The notes beneath the pieces were generated by a model. The model saw only the letters and a program-made list of their open reading frames with translations, ran no database searches and was not told where the DNA came from. Position numbers and translations under genes: made by a program. Below are positions 1-8,817 of a stretch of DNA of 56,308 bases, in pieces (position 1 is the stretch's first letter; each line of letters starts with the position of its first letter). Source of the DNA: Prochloraceae cyanobacterium (GTDB taxonomy: Bacteria > Cyanobacteriota > Cyanobacteriia > Cyanobacteriales > JASJDA01); NCBI GenBank assembly GCA_030065755.1, contig JASJDA010000006.1, positions 1 through 56,308 on the forward strand, given 5' to 3'.

Positions 1-7
1 TGAATTG

Positions 8-89
8 ATTTTTATTAAAGTCCCCTTCTTCAATAAGTTATGGGTTAGCAGGATAGGTTATAGGCTATAAAGGGGACTTTAATAAAAAT
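8..89. repeat. 20-bp perfect inverted repeat
   Basis: The arms at 8-27 and 70-89 are exact reverse complements over 20 bases, around a 42-nt spacer. Neither arm is in a gene. It could be a long hairpin in a transcript or the remains of a small palindromic element. No transposase lies beside it in the window, but the window starts here, so the left context is unknown. Confidence 0.85.
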
Positions 90-176
90 AAGAACATTTC
101 TCGGCAGAAGTTAAAAATATTTAACTTTTGACTTTAGACTTGAAATTTTTTGGTTCGAGCTGTGGGTTTAAGACCC

Positions 177-239
177 CCGCTCAACATAATTTGAGCGGCA
201 TATTTTTAGTTGGAGGTTACAATACCCAACTAAAAATAT
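177..239. repeat. Two adjacent stem-loops
   Basis: The first stem pairs 177-184 with 191-198 (8 bp, 6-nt loop). The second pairs 200-213 with 226-239 (14 bp, 12-nt loop). Both are perfect and only one base apart. They lie about 90 nt past the stop of the minus-strand DUF1499 gene, so they could end or stabilise the ctpA-DUF1499 transcript. No clean U-tract follows. Confidence 0.75.
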
Positions 240-240
240 A

Positions 241-282
241 CTTCTGACTTCTGACTTCTGACTTCTGACTTCTGACTTCTGA
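241..282. repeat. Heptanucleotide tandem repeat, six units
   Basis: Six exact copies of CTTCTGA (TCAGAAG on the other strand) stand head to tail, with a degenerate seventh after them. This is the short tandemly repeated repetitive (STRR) class known from many cyanobacterial genomes. A closely related heptamer, GGTCAGA, is found inside the priA coding region at 46624-46658. Confidence 0.9.
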
Positions 283-330
283 CTTTTTGAACCCTCATCC
301 TTTTTCTCTCGCTTCTTTGCTGAATAATTT

Positions 331-711
331 CTATTTTTTCAGTTGTTCTCTAATAGTTTCTACCCGCTTGCGATTTACTCCCAAGTCAGATTTTCCGAGG
401 CGAGAAGCCGAACGAACGTGAACTACATTTTCATTACTATCTCGGTAAAATTCTACATCATCTACATAACCCATTAATTTACTCGTAAATTCTGCATAGA
501 GATAGTTATCAGTTTCTTCGATAATTTTTGTTCTCTCCATGCTTTCAATTACTTGTTTGAGATCGGCGATCGACACTGCTGGAAGAGGCTCTATTTTAGA
601 CTGGGGATCTTGAGACTGACTGTTAACGCAATTAGGGGATCCAGGACAAGAAGCAAGTTTTCCATCTTTTACACCTAAATTATCTGGTCTTTTGCCAGAA
701 AAATTAAACAT
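331..711 (-). CDS. DUF1499 domain protein
   Basis: A 126-residue protein matching the DUF1499 pattern: an N-terminal CPGSPNCV motif (residues about 22-29), then YAEFTSKLMGYVDDVEF in the middle and VRSASRLGKSDLGVNRKR near the end. The function of the family is not established. A strong ribosome binding site (GGAGG, 5 nt before ATG) supports the start. It begins 21 nt after the ctpA stop on the same strand, so the two are probably cotranscribed. No signal peptide or membrane span is visible. Confidence 0.88.
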   Translation of the reverse strand: MFNFSGKRPDNLGVKDGKLASCPGSPNCVNSQSQDPQSKIEPLPAVSIADLKQVIESMERTKIIEETDNYLYAEFTSKLMGYVDDVEFYRDSNENVVHVRSASRLGKSDLGVNRKRVETIREQLKK

Positions 712-732
712 TTTTCCTCCTTATTTTTAAGA

Positions 733-1974
733 TTAACTAGCATGAGCTAACACTGAATTAGCAGTTAATAAATGTACTGCTTCTTGATATTGCCGATCGA
801 CTTTTGTTCCTACCTGGTCTATAGTTATAGGTTCTTGAGAAACAACATCGTCGGGAACTATTCCTAATTTATTAATATCTTTGTGGTTTGGGGTCTCGTA
901 TTTAGCAACTGTGACAGCTAAACCCGCTCCATCTGGTAACTCAAACAGAGATTGAATCAAACCTTTGCCAAAGGTCGTTTCACCCACAAGTTTGGCACGA
1001 TCGTTATCTTGTAAAGCTCCTGCTAAAATTTCACTAGCACTAGCCGTTCCTTGATTGACTAAAACTATTAAGGGGTCTTTTGTAATTGGCGGCCCGTAGG
1101 AATCAAAACTGTCGAGTATTCCCTGTCTATTTACAGTGTAGACAATCGTGCTTTTATCTAACCACAAACGGGCAATTTCAATACCTGCTTGCAACAAACC
1201 CCCAGGATTATTTCTGAGGTCGAGAATATAGGCATCTGCGCCTTCTTTTTCCAAATTAGCTAAAGAGTGAGCCAGATCTGCAACCGCATTGGCACTAAAT
1301 TGATTGAGACGCAAATAGCCAATGGGAACTTCAGATCGATCGTCGAGGGTAGCGAAGACGGCGCTGAGGGAGATGCGATCGCGCACTAAGTTAATTTTAC
1401 GTATATTGTCGGAATTTTCGCCGTTAGATTGTACTGTGAGAGAAACTGTGGTGCCAACTGGCCCGCGCATTCTTGCTGCTGCTTCGTCGAGGGTCAGATT
1501 ATTGGTCGTGACTCCGTCTATTTCTAGAATTCTATCTTTTGGCTTGATACCTGCTTTTTCTGCGGGGGAACCCGACATCGGCGAAACGACTTCTAATTTT
1601 CCTGTTTCGGGGTTGATGCTGATTTGCAAGCCTACTCCTGATAATTCCCCAGAAGTGTTGATCTGTAAACTGCTATATTGCTCCGGTCTCAACAATCGCG
1701 TGTAGGGATCTTCGAGTGTTGCCAACATTTCTTCTATAGCAGTATATGCCCGATCTCGATCGTTAAGAGGTTTTTTCAAAAACTTTTGACGTAAAAACCA
1801 CCAGTTTTGACCGTTGAAAGTGTCATCTACATAAGACTGGTTGACAATTCGCCACGATTGCAATACGAGTTTTTGCTCTTCTGTAAAAGCAGCAGCACTT
1901 GGCATCCACCAGAGACAGGAGAGGATCGAGAAGAAACAAGCTAAGAGTATAATCGATAAAGATTTTTTTCCCAT
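733..1974 (-). CDS. ctpA: Carboxyl-terminal processing protease CtpA
   Basis: A 413-residue S41A serine protease. In cyanobacteria CtpA removes the C-terminal extension of the photosystem II D1 precursor in the thylakoid lumen, which allows assembly of the manganese cluster. Visible features: a signal peptide at residues 1-29 ending SAAA; a PDZ domain at about 108-195 (GVGLQI, then SPAEKAGIKPKDRIL); and the catalytic core with Ser312 in GTASASE and Lys337 in TFGKGL. Their spacing of 25 residues matches Tsp-type proteases, and Asp323 is also conserved. Length is normal. It is transcribed away from petB and leads into DUF1499. Paralogues CtpB/C exist in cyanobacteria, but the gene next to petBD favours ctpA. 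Confidence 0.92.
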   Translation of the reverse strand: MGKKSLSIILLACFFSILSCLWWMPSAAAFTEEQKLVLQSWRIVNQSYVDDTFNGQNWWFLRQKFLKKPLNDRDRAYTAIEEMLATLEDPYTRLLRPEQYSSLQINTSGELSGVGLQISINPETGKLEVVSPMSGSPAEKAGIKPKDRILEIDGVTTNNLTLDEAAARMRGPVGTTVSLTVQSNGENSDNIRKINLVRDRISLSAVFATLDDRSEVPIGYLRLNQFSANAVADLAHSLANLEKEGADAYILDLRNNPGGLLQAGIEIARLWLDKSTIVYTVNRQGILDSFDSYGPPITKDPLIVLVNQGTASASEILAGALQDNDRAKLVGETTFGKGLIQSLFELPDGAGLAVTVAKYETPNHKDINKLGIVPDDVVSQEPITIDQVGTKVDRQYQEAVHLLTANSVLAHAS

Positions 1975-2373
1975 AAGACAACTTTTTTTACTATCCTTAA
2001 GTATTACTTAATTTTTAACTTTCTTGCTCGATCGCAGCAAAATTAAGATTTTTTGCAGTTTCTAAGTAATAGCTTTTATCGACAAAAAATTTTCCTAGTA
2101 AAATCGGATTTGCTTTTAGTTTGGCCAAAAAGTGTATCAAAAAGAACAATAATTGAGAGACTTATTGAGGTAGGTGTTAAATTTTTGTTATGCTACATTG
2201 ACCGAAAAAAGACGCTGTAACCGAGTTTTCGAGGGATGGAGAGATCGGTCATAATTACTGGTTTGAGTAATAATTGAGACGATCGAGCTAAGTTAAAATA
2301 TCTGCCTAGATAGCTGAGCTAAAACTAGGTGATAAGCTGACAAAAAACAAAATAAATAGCTAGTTATCGCTTC
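1975..2373. other. Divergent ctpA/petB promoter region
   Basis: This 399-nt spacer between the divergent ctpA and petB starts has no ORF of note. It should contain promoters for both directions; one petB candidate is listed separately. Confidence 0.6.
2165..2194 (+). promoter_or_regulatory. Candidate sigma-70 promoter for petBD
   Basis: TTGAGG at 2165-2170 and TATGCT at 2189-2194 are 18 nt apart and would give a leader of about 170 nt before petB. This is a match by eye only. Confidence 0.35.
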
Positions 2374-3042
2374 ATGTTTTCTAAAAAAGTAACTGATTCC
2401 AAAGTATTTAACTGGTTTGAAGAACGCCTAGAAGTAGAGGCGATCGCGGACGACATCACGAGTAAATACGTTCCACCTCACGTTAACATTTTTTACTGTC
2501 TTGGTGGAATTACTCTAGTTTGCTTTTTAATCCAGTTTGCTACTGGATTTTGCATGACTTTCTACTACAAACCAACCGTTACGGAAGCTTTCTCATCTGT
2601 AGAATACATCATGAACGAAGTCAGCTTCGGCTGGCTGATTAGATCTGTCCACCGCTGGGCTGCTAGCATGATGGTCTTAATGATGATTCTCCACGTCTTC
2701 CGCGTTTATCTGACTGGCGGTTTCAAAAAGCCCCGCGAACTAACCTGGATCACTGGGGTATTTATGGCTGTAATTACCGTTTCCTTCGGCGTAACTGGGT
2801 ACTCCTTACCTTGGGATCAAGTCGGTTACTGGGCTGTAAAAATTGTATCTGGCGTTCCTGCTGCCATTCCTTTTGTGGGCGACCAAATAGTCGAATTAAT
2901 GCGCGGTGGTGCTAGCGTCGGACAAGCAACCTTGACCCGCTTCTACAGTCTCCACACCTTCGTTTTACCCTGGTTAATTGCCACGTTCATGTTGACCCAC
3001 TTCATCATGATTCGTAAACAGGGTATCTCTGGCCCCTTGTAG
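2374..3042 (+). CDS. petB: Cytochrome b6
   Basis: A 222-residue integral subunit of the cytochrome b6f complex, which moves electrons from plastoquinol to plastocyanin or cytochrome c6 in the thylakoid membrane. The four haem-b ligands are present (His93, His107, His194, His209), as is Cys42, the site that binds haem c(i) covalently. The numbering is offset by seven from the chloroplast protein and the length is standard for cyanobacteria. There are four transmembrane helices. petD follows after 147 nt on the same strand, the usual petBD order. Confidence 0.98.
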   Translation: MFSKKVTDSKVFNWFEERLEVEAIADDITSKYVPPHVNIFYCLGGITLVCFLIQFATGFCMTFYYKPTVTEAFSSVEYIMNEVSFGWLIRSVHRWAASMMVLMMILHVFRVYLTGGFKKPRELTWITGVFMAVITVSFGVTGYSLPWDQVGYWAVKIVSGVPAAIPFVGDQIVELMRGGASVGQATLTRFYSLHTFVLPWLIATFMLTHFIMIRKQGISGPL

Positions 3043-3189
3043 GTTCTAGCCCTGCTAATGGCAAAGAGTTTGTTGCAGCTCGATCGTAAAACAATCCATC
3101 TAAAAGCAACAAACCCCGTCAGCTAAGAGTTAATATTCTGTGACTGCAGCTAGCAATTCGATCCTTAATAGAGGAGCAATCACTCAACA

Positions 3190-3672
3190 ATGTCTATACT
3201 AAAAAAACCAGATCTAAACGATCCTAAACTACGTGCCAAATTAGCTAAAGGCATGGGTCATAATTACTATGGAGAACCTGCTTGGCCTAACGATCTTCTC
3301 TATGTTTTCCCCGTAGTAATGTTAGGTGTATTTGGACTTTGTGTCAGTCTAGCTGTACTCGACCCAGCTATTATTGGCGAACCTGCCAATCCTTTTGCTA
3401 CTCCTATGGAAATTCTTCCAGAATGGTATTTTTACCCAGTATTTCAAATTTTGCGCATTGTTCCCAATAAGTTATTGGGAATTGCGATGATGGCGGGAAT
3501 TCCTTTAGGGTTGATGTGCGTTCCTTTCATTGAAAGCGTCAACAAGTCCCAAAATCCTTTTCGCCGTCCCATAGCAACCCTAGTTTTCTTATTTGGACTT
3601 GTGGTGACTATTTGGTTAGGTATTGGTGCTACTTGCCCCATTGACAAGTCTCTAACTTTGGGCTTGTTCTAA
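3190..3672 (+). CDS. petD: Cytochrome b6f subunit IV
   Basis: A 160-residue protein, exactly the normal length, with the quinol-oxidation PEWY motif at residues 77-80 and three transmembrane helices. It pairs with cytochrome b6 as the split counterpart of cytochrome b of the bc1 complex. The start is preceded by AGAGGAG about 14 nt upstream, rather long for a ribosome binding site, but the N-terminus ([15 protein letters not shown]) is the conserved one. Confidence 0.98.
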   Translation: MSILKKPDLNDPKLRAKLAKGMGHNYYGEPAWPNDLLYVFPVVMLGVFGLCVSLAVLDPAIIGEPANPFATPMEILPEWYFYPVFQILRIVPNKLLGIAMMAGIPLGLMCVPFIESVNKSQNPFRRPIATLVFLFGLVVTIWLGIGATCPIDKSLTLGLF

Positions 3673-3963
3673 AATCCTTTGTCAACATTTAGATATCTAA
3701 CTTAAGTGTCGAAAATTTGCCCCTTCTCGCGAATAAAGCTAGTTCGGGGGCAGATTCAGGCACGATCTTTTTTATATTAAAAATTATAAAAAAATCAATA
3801 TACGCCTATGAAGAAATAATCGTTCTAAAAAGAATGACATTGCTTGCAAAAAATCTTCTCAGTCATTAAAATTTAAATCTTTATAGAACTTAAAAATTTA
3901 ATTTCAAGGTTCTTTGGTCAACCTAAAAATGAACGAGAAGCGATCGAAGAAAATCTCTACACT

Positions 3964-5502
3964 ATGATGCATAACTCAAAAATCCCTAAAAAGAAAAGAC
4001 CTCCCAGAAATAGTCAAAAGTACTGCCAGCAAGAATCTCAATCTGTTGGGAACACTTCTTCTCGCCAACTTTTCCCAAATATTGGCAGCTACTTTTCTCC
4101 CTACTGGCTTGCTTGCATCCCAATGGTAGCTTTAATTGTCATTATCTGGAATACTGCTGCCGTTGCCCAGGATAGCAAGCCGCCAACCCCAGAAGAAATT
4201 CAAGGCACTCTCAACGCTATTTGGGTATTGATAGCAGCAGTTCTAGTAATTTTTATGAACGCCGGATTCGGGATGTTAGAAACCGGATTGTGTCGCCAAA
4301 AAAATGCTGTTAATATCCTTTCTAAAAACCTGATTGTTTTTGCCCTGGCAAGTATTGCTTATTGGGCGATCGGTTATTCTTTTATGTTTAGCGTTACCAA
4401 TGGTTTTTTCGGTCTCGACGGTTGGTTCTTAAGTAGCGAAGATCCCAGTACCTACGGACTCGATCCCTTTCCTGCAGGTTTGCCCATATCCGTTCATTTT
4501 CTCTTCCAAGCTGCTTTTGCTGGAACCGCAGCGACAATTGTATCTGGTGCGGTAGCTGAAAGAATTAAATTTGTAGATTTTCTAATTTTCAGCCTGCTAC
4601 TTACTGGAATTTTTTACCCAATTACCGGACACTGGGTTTGGAGTAGCAATGGTTGGCTAGCAGAAAGAGGTTTTGCAGACTTTGCTGGTTCTACAGTAGT
4701 TCACTCAGTAGGTGGTTGGGCAGCTTTAATGGGTGCGGCAGTTCTCGGTCCCAGAGAAGGTAAATTCCAAAACGATCAAATTAATGCCATGCCAGGTCAC
4801 AATATGAGTATAGCTACCTTGGGATGTTTAATTCTCTGGATTGGCTGGTTTGGCTTTAACCCAGGTTCGGCATTAGAAGCTAGTACTGATGTTCCTTATA
4901 TTGCTGTTACCACTAACTTAGCAGCAGCAGCGGGTGGAATTGCGGCTACCTTGACCTCGTGGTTCAAATATGAAAAACCAGACCTCTCTATGATTATTAA
5001 TGGCATACTCGCGGGTTTGGTAGCGATCACTGCTCCTTGTAATAATGTTTCTTATTCCTCGGCTGTAGTTATTGGTTTTGTGGCTGGGGTTATAGTTGTT
5101 TTTGCGATCGCCTTCTTTGACAGCATCAAAATTGACGATCCAGTCGGTGCTATTTCAGTTCACCTAGTCAACGGTATTTGGGGAACCTTAGCTGTGGGAT
5201 TGTTCGATCGAGATGCTGGTCTTTTCTTTGGCGGAGGTATGACCCAAACGATCGAACAGATCGTAGGAATTGCTGCTATTGGTGCTTTTACAGCTATCCT
5301 CAGTTTAGTCGCTTGGATGTTACTCAAATTCACTCTCGGTGTCCGCGTTAGTCCAGAAGAAGAACTTGAAGGTCTCGATATTGGGGAACACGGTATGGAA
5401 GCATATAGTGGATTCTCTAAAGAATCAGATTTCCTCACTGATGTCGGTACTAGTGATATTGGTGGTAATGTTAGCGAGGTAGGCAGCCGATCGGAAATTT
5501 AG
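3964..5502 (+). CDS. amt: Ammonium transporter (Amt family)
   Basis: A 512-residue membrane transporter for ammonium/ammonia. The pore twin-histidines are His247 (in STVVHSVGG) and His400 (in ISVHLVNG), with about eleven transmembrane segments. Residues about 48-69 form a hydrophobic stretch ending AAVAQ that looks like the cleaved leader found in cyanobacterial Amt1 proteins. It is preceded by an unusual basic, hydrophilic extension of about 45 residues. No later in-frame ATG restores a conventional leader, so the long start is kept, with some doubt. No clear NtcA site (GTA-N8-TAC) was seen in the 291 nt upstream. Confidence 0.93.
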   Translation: MMHNSKIPKKKRPPRNSQKYCQQESQSVGNTSSRQLFPNIGSYFSPYWLACIPMVALIVIIWNTAAVAQDSKPPTPEEIQGTLNAIWVLIAAVLVIFMNAGFGMLETGLCRQKNAVNILSKNLIVFALASIAYWAIGYSFMFSVTNGFFGLDGWFLSSEDPSTYGLDPFPAGLPISVHFLFQAAFAGTAATIVSGAVAERIKFVDFLIFSLLLTGIFYPITGHWVWSSNGWLAERGFADFAGSTVVHSVGGWAALMGAAVLGPREGKFQNDQINAMPGHNMSIATLGCLILWIGWFGFNPGSALEASTDVPYIAVTTNLAAAAGGIAATLTSWFKYEKPDLSMIINGILAGLVAITAPCNNVSYSSAVVIGFVAGVIVVFAIAFFDSIKIDDPVGAISVHLVNGIWGTLAVGLFDRDAGLFFGGGMTQTIEQIVGIAAIGAFTAILSLVAWMLLKFTLGVRVSPEEELEGLDIGEHGMEAYSGFSKESDFLTDVGTSDIGGNVSEVGSRSEI

Positions 5503-5914
5503 ACTTCAACTATAATAAATAACCATCACCCGTTTGACGCGAACAGTATCAAACGGGAATCAACTAAAGTAATATTAATACCCACCTTCCGCAAATTGCG
5601 AGATTTTCTAGCTAGTGGTAAATGGAAGGATGCCGATCGCGAGACAACTGTAAAATTTTATTTCTGCATTCAACATTTCTGAAAGTAAGTGCAATATATT
5701 AATTTTCGTGGTGTAGGCACGGTTAAAACTTTCCGCCGCTGACTCCAGAATAGATAATCTAAGTGTACAGGCTTCATTTATCCTGACAACACAGAAGCAC
5801 TTCACGAGCGATCGCCGCTCGTAATGTAAGAAAGTAAACATTCTTGTTTCTTATGTTAAGTGAGGCATTTATTATGAAAGAGATAGCCTGGAATCTAGCG
5901 TCAGAGAATAGATT
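5503..5914. other. Intergenic between amt and deacetylase
   Basis: A 412-nt gap. Apart from the hairpin at 5529-5557 I see no convincing feature. A 77-codon minus-strand frame at 5608-5841 has no recognisable homology and is not called. Confidence 0.5.
5529..5557 (+). terminator. Hairpin after amt
   Basis: A perfect 9-bp stem (CCCGTTTGA with TCAAACGGG) around an 11-nt loop, 27 nt past the amt stop. No U-run follows, so it may be a 3'-end stabiliser rather than an intrinsic terminator. Confidence 0.45.
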
Positions 5915-6613
5915 ATGGCCGTATTAATTGTTGTGGCTCATCCAGATGATGAGATACTTGGCTGTGGAGGCACAGCAGCAGCTTTAGCCTCCGAAGGAAT
6001 TGAGGTACGCAGCTGCATCCTGTCTGGTCAAGTTGATGCCCGCCAAAAACGCCCCGATATCCCAGATTTATTAGATGACATTCATACAGCTCAAACTTTA
6101 CTCTGTTGTAAGCGGCCAATTTTAGGAGATTTCCCCAATATTAAATTCAACACGATTCCCCACCTAAAGCTAGTACAATTTATCGAGAAAGCTATTGAGC
6201 AGATCCAGGCAGACATTATCTTTACTCACCATCCCCATGACTTGAACAACGACCATCACCACACTTCAATAGCTTGCCAAGCAGCAGCACGAATATTCCA
6301 GCGTCGTTCTGGATTGCCACCTTTGCGGGCACTCTACTTCATGGAAATTTTATCGGCAACTGATTGGGCATTTCCCAGTAATGGTGGGGAATTTCGCCCT
6401 GACACCTTTTTTGAAATTGGCGAAACCTTACTGAAGCAAAAGTTAGAAGCCTTGCGAGCATACCATGGCGTTATGCGAGATTTTCCCCACCCTCGAAGTG
6501 AGGAAATCCTCAAGAGTCTGGCCGCATACCGAGGTGGACAGGCGGGGATGAAATATGCCGAAGCTTTTCAGACAGCCTTTCGTGCTTTGAATACTAAGAA
6601 TTTTGGAGTCTAA
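5915..6613 (+). CDS. PIG-L/LmbE-type N-acetyl-sugar deacetylase
   Basis: A 232-residue zinc-dependent deacetylase of the PIG-L/LmbE family. The metal and catalytic motif AHPDDE is at residues 8-13, with a histidine-rich second motif (HHPHDLNNDHHHTS) around 104-117. Characterised members remove acetyl groups from GlcNAc in a lipid or small-molecule context. It is full length. The sugar transferase starts 6 nt after its stop, and the formyltransferase follows, so it belongs to a glycan operon; the substrate is probably an N-acetylated sugar nucleotide or lipid-linked sugar. Confidence 0.85.
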   Translation: MAVLIVVAHPDDEILGCGGTAAALASEGIEVRSCILSGQVDARQKRPDIPDLLDDIHTAQTLLCCKRPILGDFPNIKFNTIPHLKLVQFIEKAIEQIQADIIFTHHPHDLNNDHHHTSIACQAAARIFQRRSGLPPLRALYFMEILSATDWAFPSNGGEFRPDTFFEIGETLLKQKLEALRAYHGVMRDFPHPRSEEILKSLAAYRGGQAGMKYAEAFQTAFRALNTKNFGV

Positions 6614-6619
6614 ATAAAG

Positions 6620-7186
6620 ATGTATCGCTCCCATTTCAAACGCCTCTCAGATATAATTCTGGCAGGTACAGCTTTGCTTGTTATGTCTCCCTTGCTGGTG
6701 CTGGTTCTCGTAGCGATTCGTCTACAAGATGGCGATCCTGCTCTATTTCGTCAGCAGCGAGTTGGCGAGAACGGTCGATCGTTTGAAATACTTAAGTTTC
6801 GCAGTATGACGGTGAATACAGAAAATGTCCCTTCAGCCGATGCCGTTTCGTTGAAGATTACGCCGATAGGAAAGTTTATCCGCCGTACTAACATAGACGA
6901 GCTACCCCAGCTAATCAATATTCTGCGAGGAGAGATGAGTATCGTAGGACCGCGTCCAGCCTTGCCCTCTCAGACACAACTCTGTACCATGCGGGATGAA
7001 AATGGAGCCAAAGCCTGTAAACCAGGATTAACAGGTTTAGCTCAAATTAATTCTTACAATGGTATGCCCGAGTCGGAGAAGGCAGAGTGGGATGGTAAAT
7101 ATGCAGCGAACATCTCCTTTTTACAAGATCTGCTCATAATTCTAAAAACCTTTGGATACCTAACTAAAAGACCCCCAGTGTATTGA
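6620..7186 (+). CDS. Initiating sugar transferase (PglC/WcaJ-like)
   Basis: A 188-residue polyprenyl-phosphate phosphoglycosyl transferase of the short, monotopic kind. It has one N-terminal membrane segment (residues about 11-34), then the family signatures KFRSM, DELPQLINIL, GPRPA and KPGLTG. It should transfer a phosphosugar from a nucleotide to undecaprenyl phosphate, the first step of a surface glycan. It sits tightly between the deacetylase and the formyltransferase. The length fits the PglC class rather than the larger WbaP/WcaJ proteins. Confidence 0.92.
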   Translation: MYRSHFKRLSDIILAGTALLVMSPLLVLVLVAIRLQDGDPALFRQQRVGENGRSFEILKFRSMTVNTENVPSADAVSLKITPIGKFIRRTNIDELPQLINILRGEMSIVGPRPALPSQTQLCTMRDENGAKACKPGLTGLAQINSYNGMPESEKAEWDGKYAANISFLQDLLIILKTFGYLTKRPPVY

Positions 7187-7197
7187 GGTATATTGCG

Positions 7198-8031
7198 ATG
7201 AAATTTGCATTTGTAACCTGTGTTCAACTAGGTTTTGCCTGTATAGAAGAAATCTACCGAGTTGGAGGCAAATTGGACCTAGTCATTACCTTAAAAGACG
7301 AAATGGCTAGGAGTAAATCAGGACGGATTTATGTCGATTCCTTTTGCACTCAGCATGGCATCGATGTTCTCAAGATTCGCAGTATAAATGATGCTGAAGC
7401 AATTCAAGTCATTCGCGAGCGCGAAATTGATTGGCTTTTCATCATCGGCTGGTCGCAGATAGCTAAACCAGAGGTGCTACAAGCAGCTAAAAGAGGTGTG
7501 CTTGGTATGCACCCTACCTTGCTCCCAGTCGGGCGGGGGCGAGCCTCTATTCCTTGGGCTATTTTAAAAGGTCTGCCAGAAACTGGTGTCACCTTATTCC
7601 AACTAGATGAAGGGGTCGATACTGGTCTTATTCTCGATCGAGAAATATTACCCATTGCTCCCGATGAAACGGCAACTAGCTTATATAAAAGAGTAGCGGT
7701 TGCCCATCAAAAGCTGATTAGCCGCATCTGGCCAGAGCTAATCCACAATCAAATCAACCCAATTCCTCAAGATTCATCCAAGGCAAGTAAGTGGCCAGCT
7801 CGCACTCCAGAAGATGGTCGAATTCGACTTAACATGACTGTTGAAGAGGTCGATCGTCTCGTTCGAGCTACTACCCATCCCTACCCTGGCGCGTTCTGGC
7901 AAGATGGGGATAAAACTATTAGGATCTGGCGCGGTGTAATTAGCAAACCTGCTCAGCCCAAGCCTGTTGATGCCTGGCGATTGTCTCTGAGTAACGGTTT
8001 CTTTGATGCTACAGAATATGAGGTTGAGTGA
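7198..8031 (+). CDS. Sugar formyltransferase-like protein
   Basis: A 277-residue protein of the formyl-THF-dependent formyltransferase fold (methionyl-tRNA formyltransferase/ArnA-N family). I chose ATG 7198 over a TTG at 7183: GAGG at 7185-7188 is well placed, and MKFAFVTCVQLG is a typical family N-terminus. The core motif reads GMHPTLLPVGRGR, followed by LDEGVDTG with the conserved Asp. The family's usual Asn-x-His is Gly-Met-His here, so the Asn is missing. Length and neighbours suggest N-formylation of an amino sugar rather than of Met-tRNA. A conventional C-terminal fmt domain is not evident. Confidence 0.8.
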   Translation: MKFAFVTCVQLGFACIEEIYRVGGKLDLVITLKDEMARSKSGRIYVDSFCTQHGIDVLKIRSINDAEAIQVIREREIDWLFIIGWSQIAKPEVLQAAKRGVLGMHPTLLPVGRGRASIPWAILKGLPETGVTLFQLDEGVDTGLILDREILPIAPDETATSLYKRVAVAHQKLISRIWPELIHNQINPIPQDSSKASKWPARTPEDGRIRLNMTVEEVDRLVRATTHPYPGAFWQDGDKTIRIWRGVISKPAQPKPVDAWRLSLSNGFFDATEYEVE

Positions 8032-8271
8032 ATCTTGAAAATCGAGTTTTTCTAGCTTGGGCTTATAGCTGAATTTTATTGCTTCTCGACCATACTTGCA
8101 CGTCTTAATTGCTCGTTGCTACTTCCTGATTGAAACAATGTTAAAAGATTTAGATCGCCAAATCTTTATTTTTAATAAGGAAGCACTTTTACGATAACTT
8201 ATTTACTGCGCTATTTCTGCCAAAATGGGACGTCTCGAACGATCGACTTCTTGAAGATAGTTATTGTGGAT

Positions 8272-8526
8272 TCATTTTCCTCTATTATGATGATTATTAT
8301 TGATTAACGGCTCCTTATCTCTTTGTTTTTTTAGCTCTCTGATACATTCTTGACCCACACCCACGCCAAATCCCAGACCTGCACCTACTACTGCATAGTA
8401 CTTGTGTAATTCTATATAAAACTTACTTTCGTATTTATTTCTACTCATCTCGCTAGCAGCTATTCCTAAAACGGCTCCTATCAACGCAGTCATAAAACCG
8501 GAGAAGATAATTAGTCTTACATTCAT
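8272..8526 (-). CDS. Small conserved cyanobacterial membrane protein
   Basis: An 84-residue protein with two hydrophobic segments (about 5-25 and 43-59) and a charged, Asn/His-rich tail. The pattern MNVRLIIFSGFMTALIGAV at the start and a YAVVGAGLGFGVGVGQE segment resembles a small protein I recall from many cyanobacteria; no function is known to me. A ribosome binding site (AAGAAAG) precedes the ATG. It stands alone on the minus strand. Confidence 0.65.
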   Translation of the reverse strand: MNVRLIIFSGFMTALIGAVLGIAASEMSRNKYESKFYIELHKYYAVVGAGLGFGVGVGQECIRELKKQRDKEPLINNNHHNRGK

Positions 8527-8817
8527 CTTTCTTGGTTTGAATTCATTAATGATTTATAGATAATATTCCGTTCAAATTATGCTCAATTTTTCTTATAATC
8601 GAGGTTTTTATCTGAATATATTAATATTTTCTCGTTATTTTTTTCTAAAAATGGCAGATAAACATAATTCTTAAAATTGGTGTCAGATGTATGGTAGTTA
8701 ACCAGACTCTTGTAGCATCTGATGATAAAATACAGACCCAGCTATTTTAGCTTCATTGCCTCTTCTTCAGCCAAGAAAAAGTAAAGTAGGCAGACTAATA
8801 TTACCCCCCCCCTAATT

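Larger units (their letters stand above)
1..330. other. Gene-free left edge
   Basis: I see no coding region here. The stretch is almost filled by three inverted repeats (8-89, 177-198, 200-239) and the heptamer array at 241-282. Confidence 0.7.

Noticed and set aside
150-240. tRNA-like GGTTCGAG near 152
   Set aside because: No acceptor stem or anticodon arm can be built around it; the structure there is two plain hairpins.
3718-3752. Possible terminator after petD (TGCCCC with GGGGCA)
   Set aside because: Only a 6-bp stem with a long loop, and the T-run is about 20 nt away.
5608-5841. 77-codon minus-strand frame between amt and the deacetylase
   Set aside because: No recognisable family, no clear ribosome binding site, and composition like non-coding DNA; may be chance.
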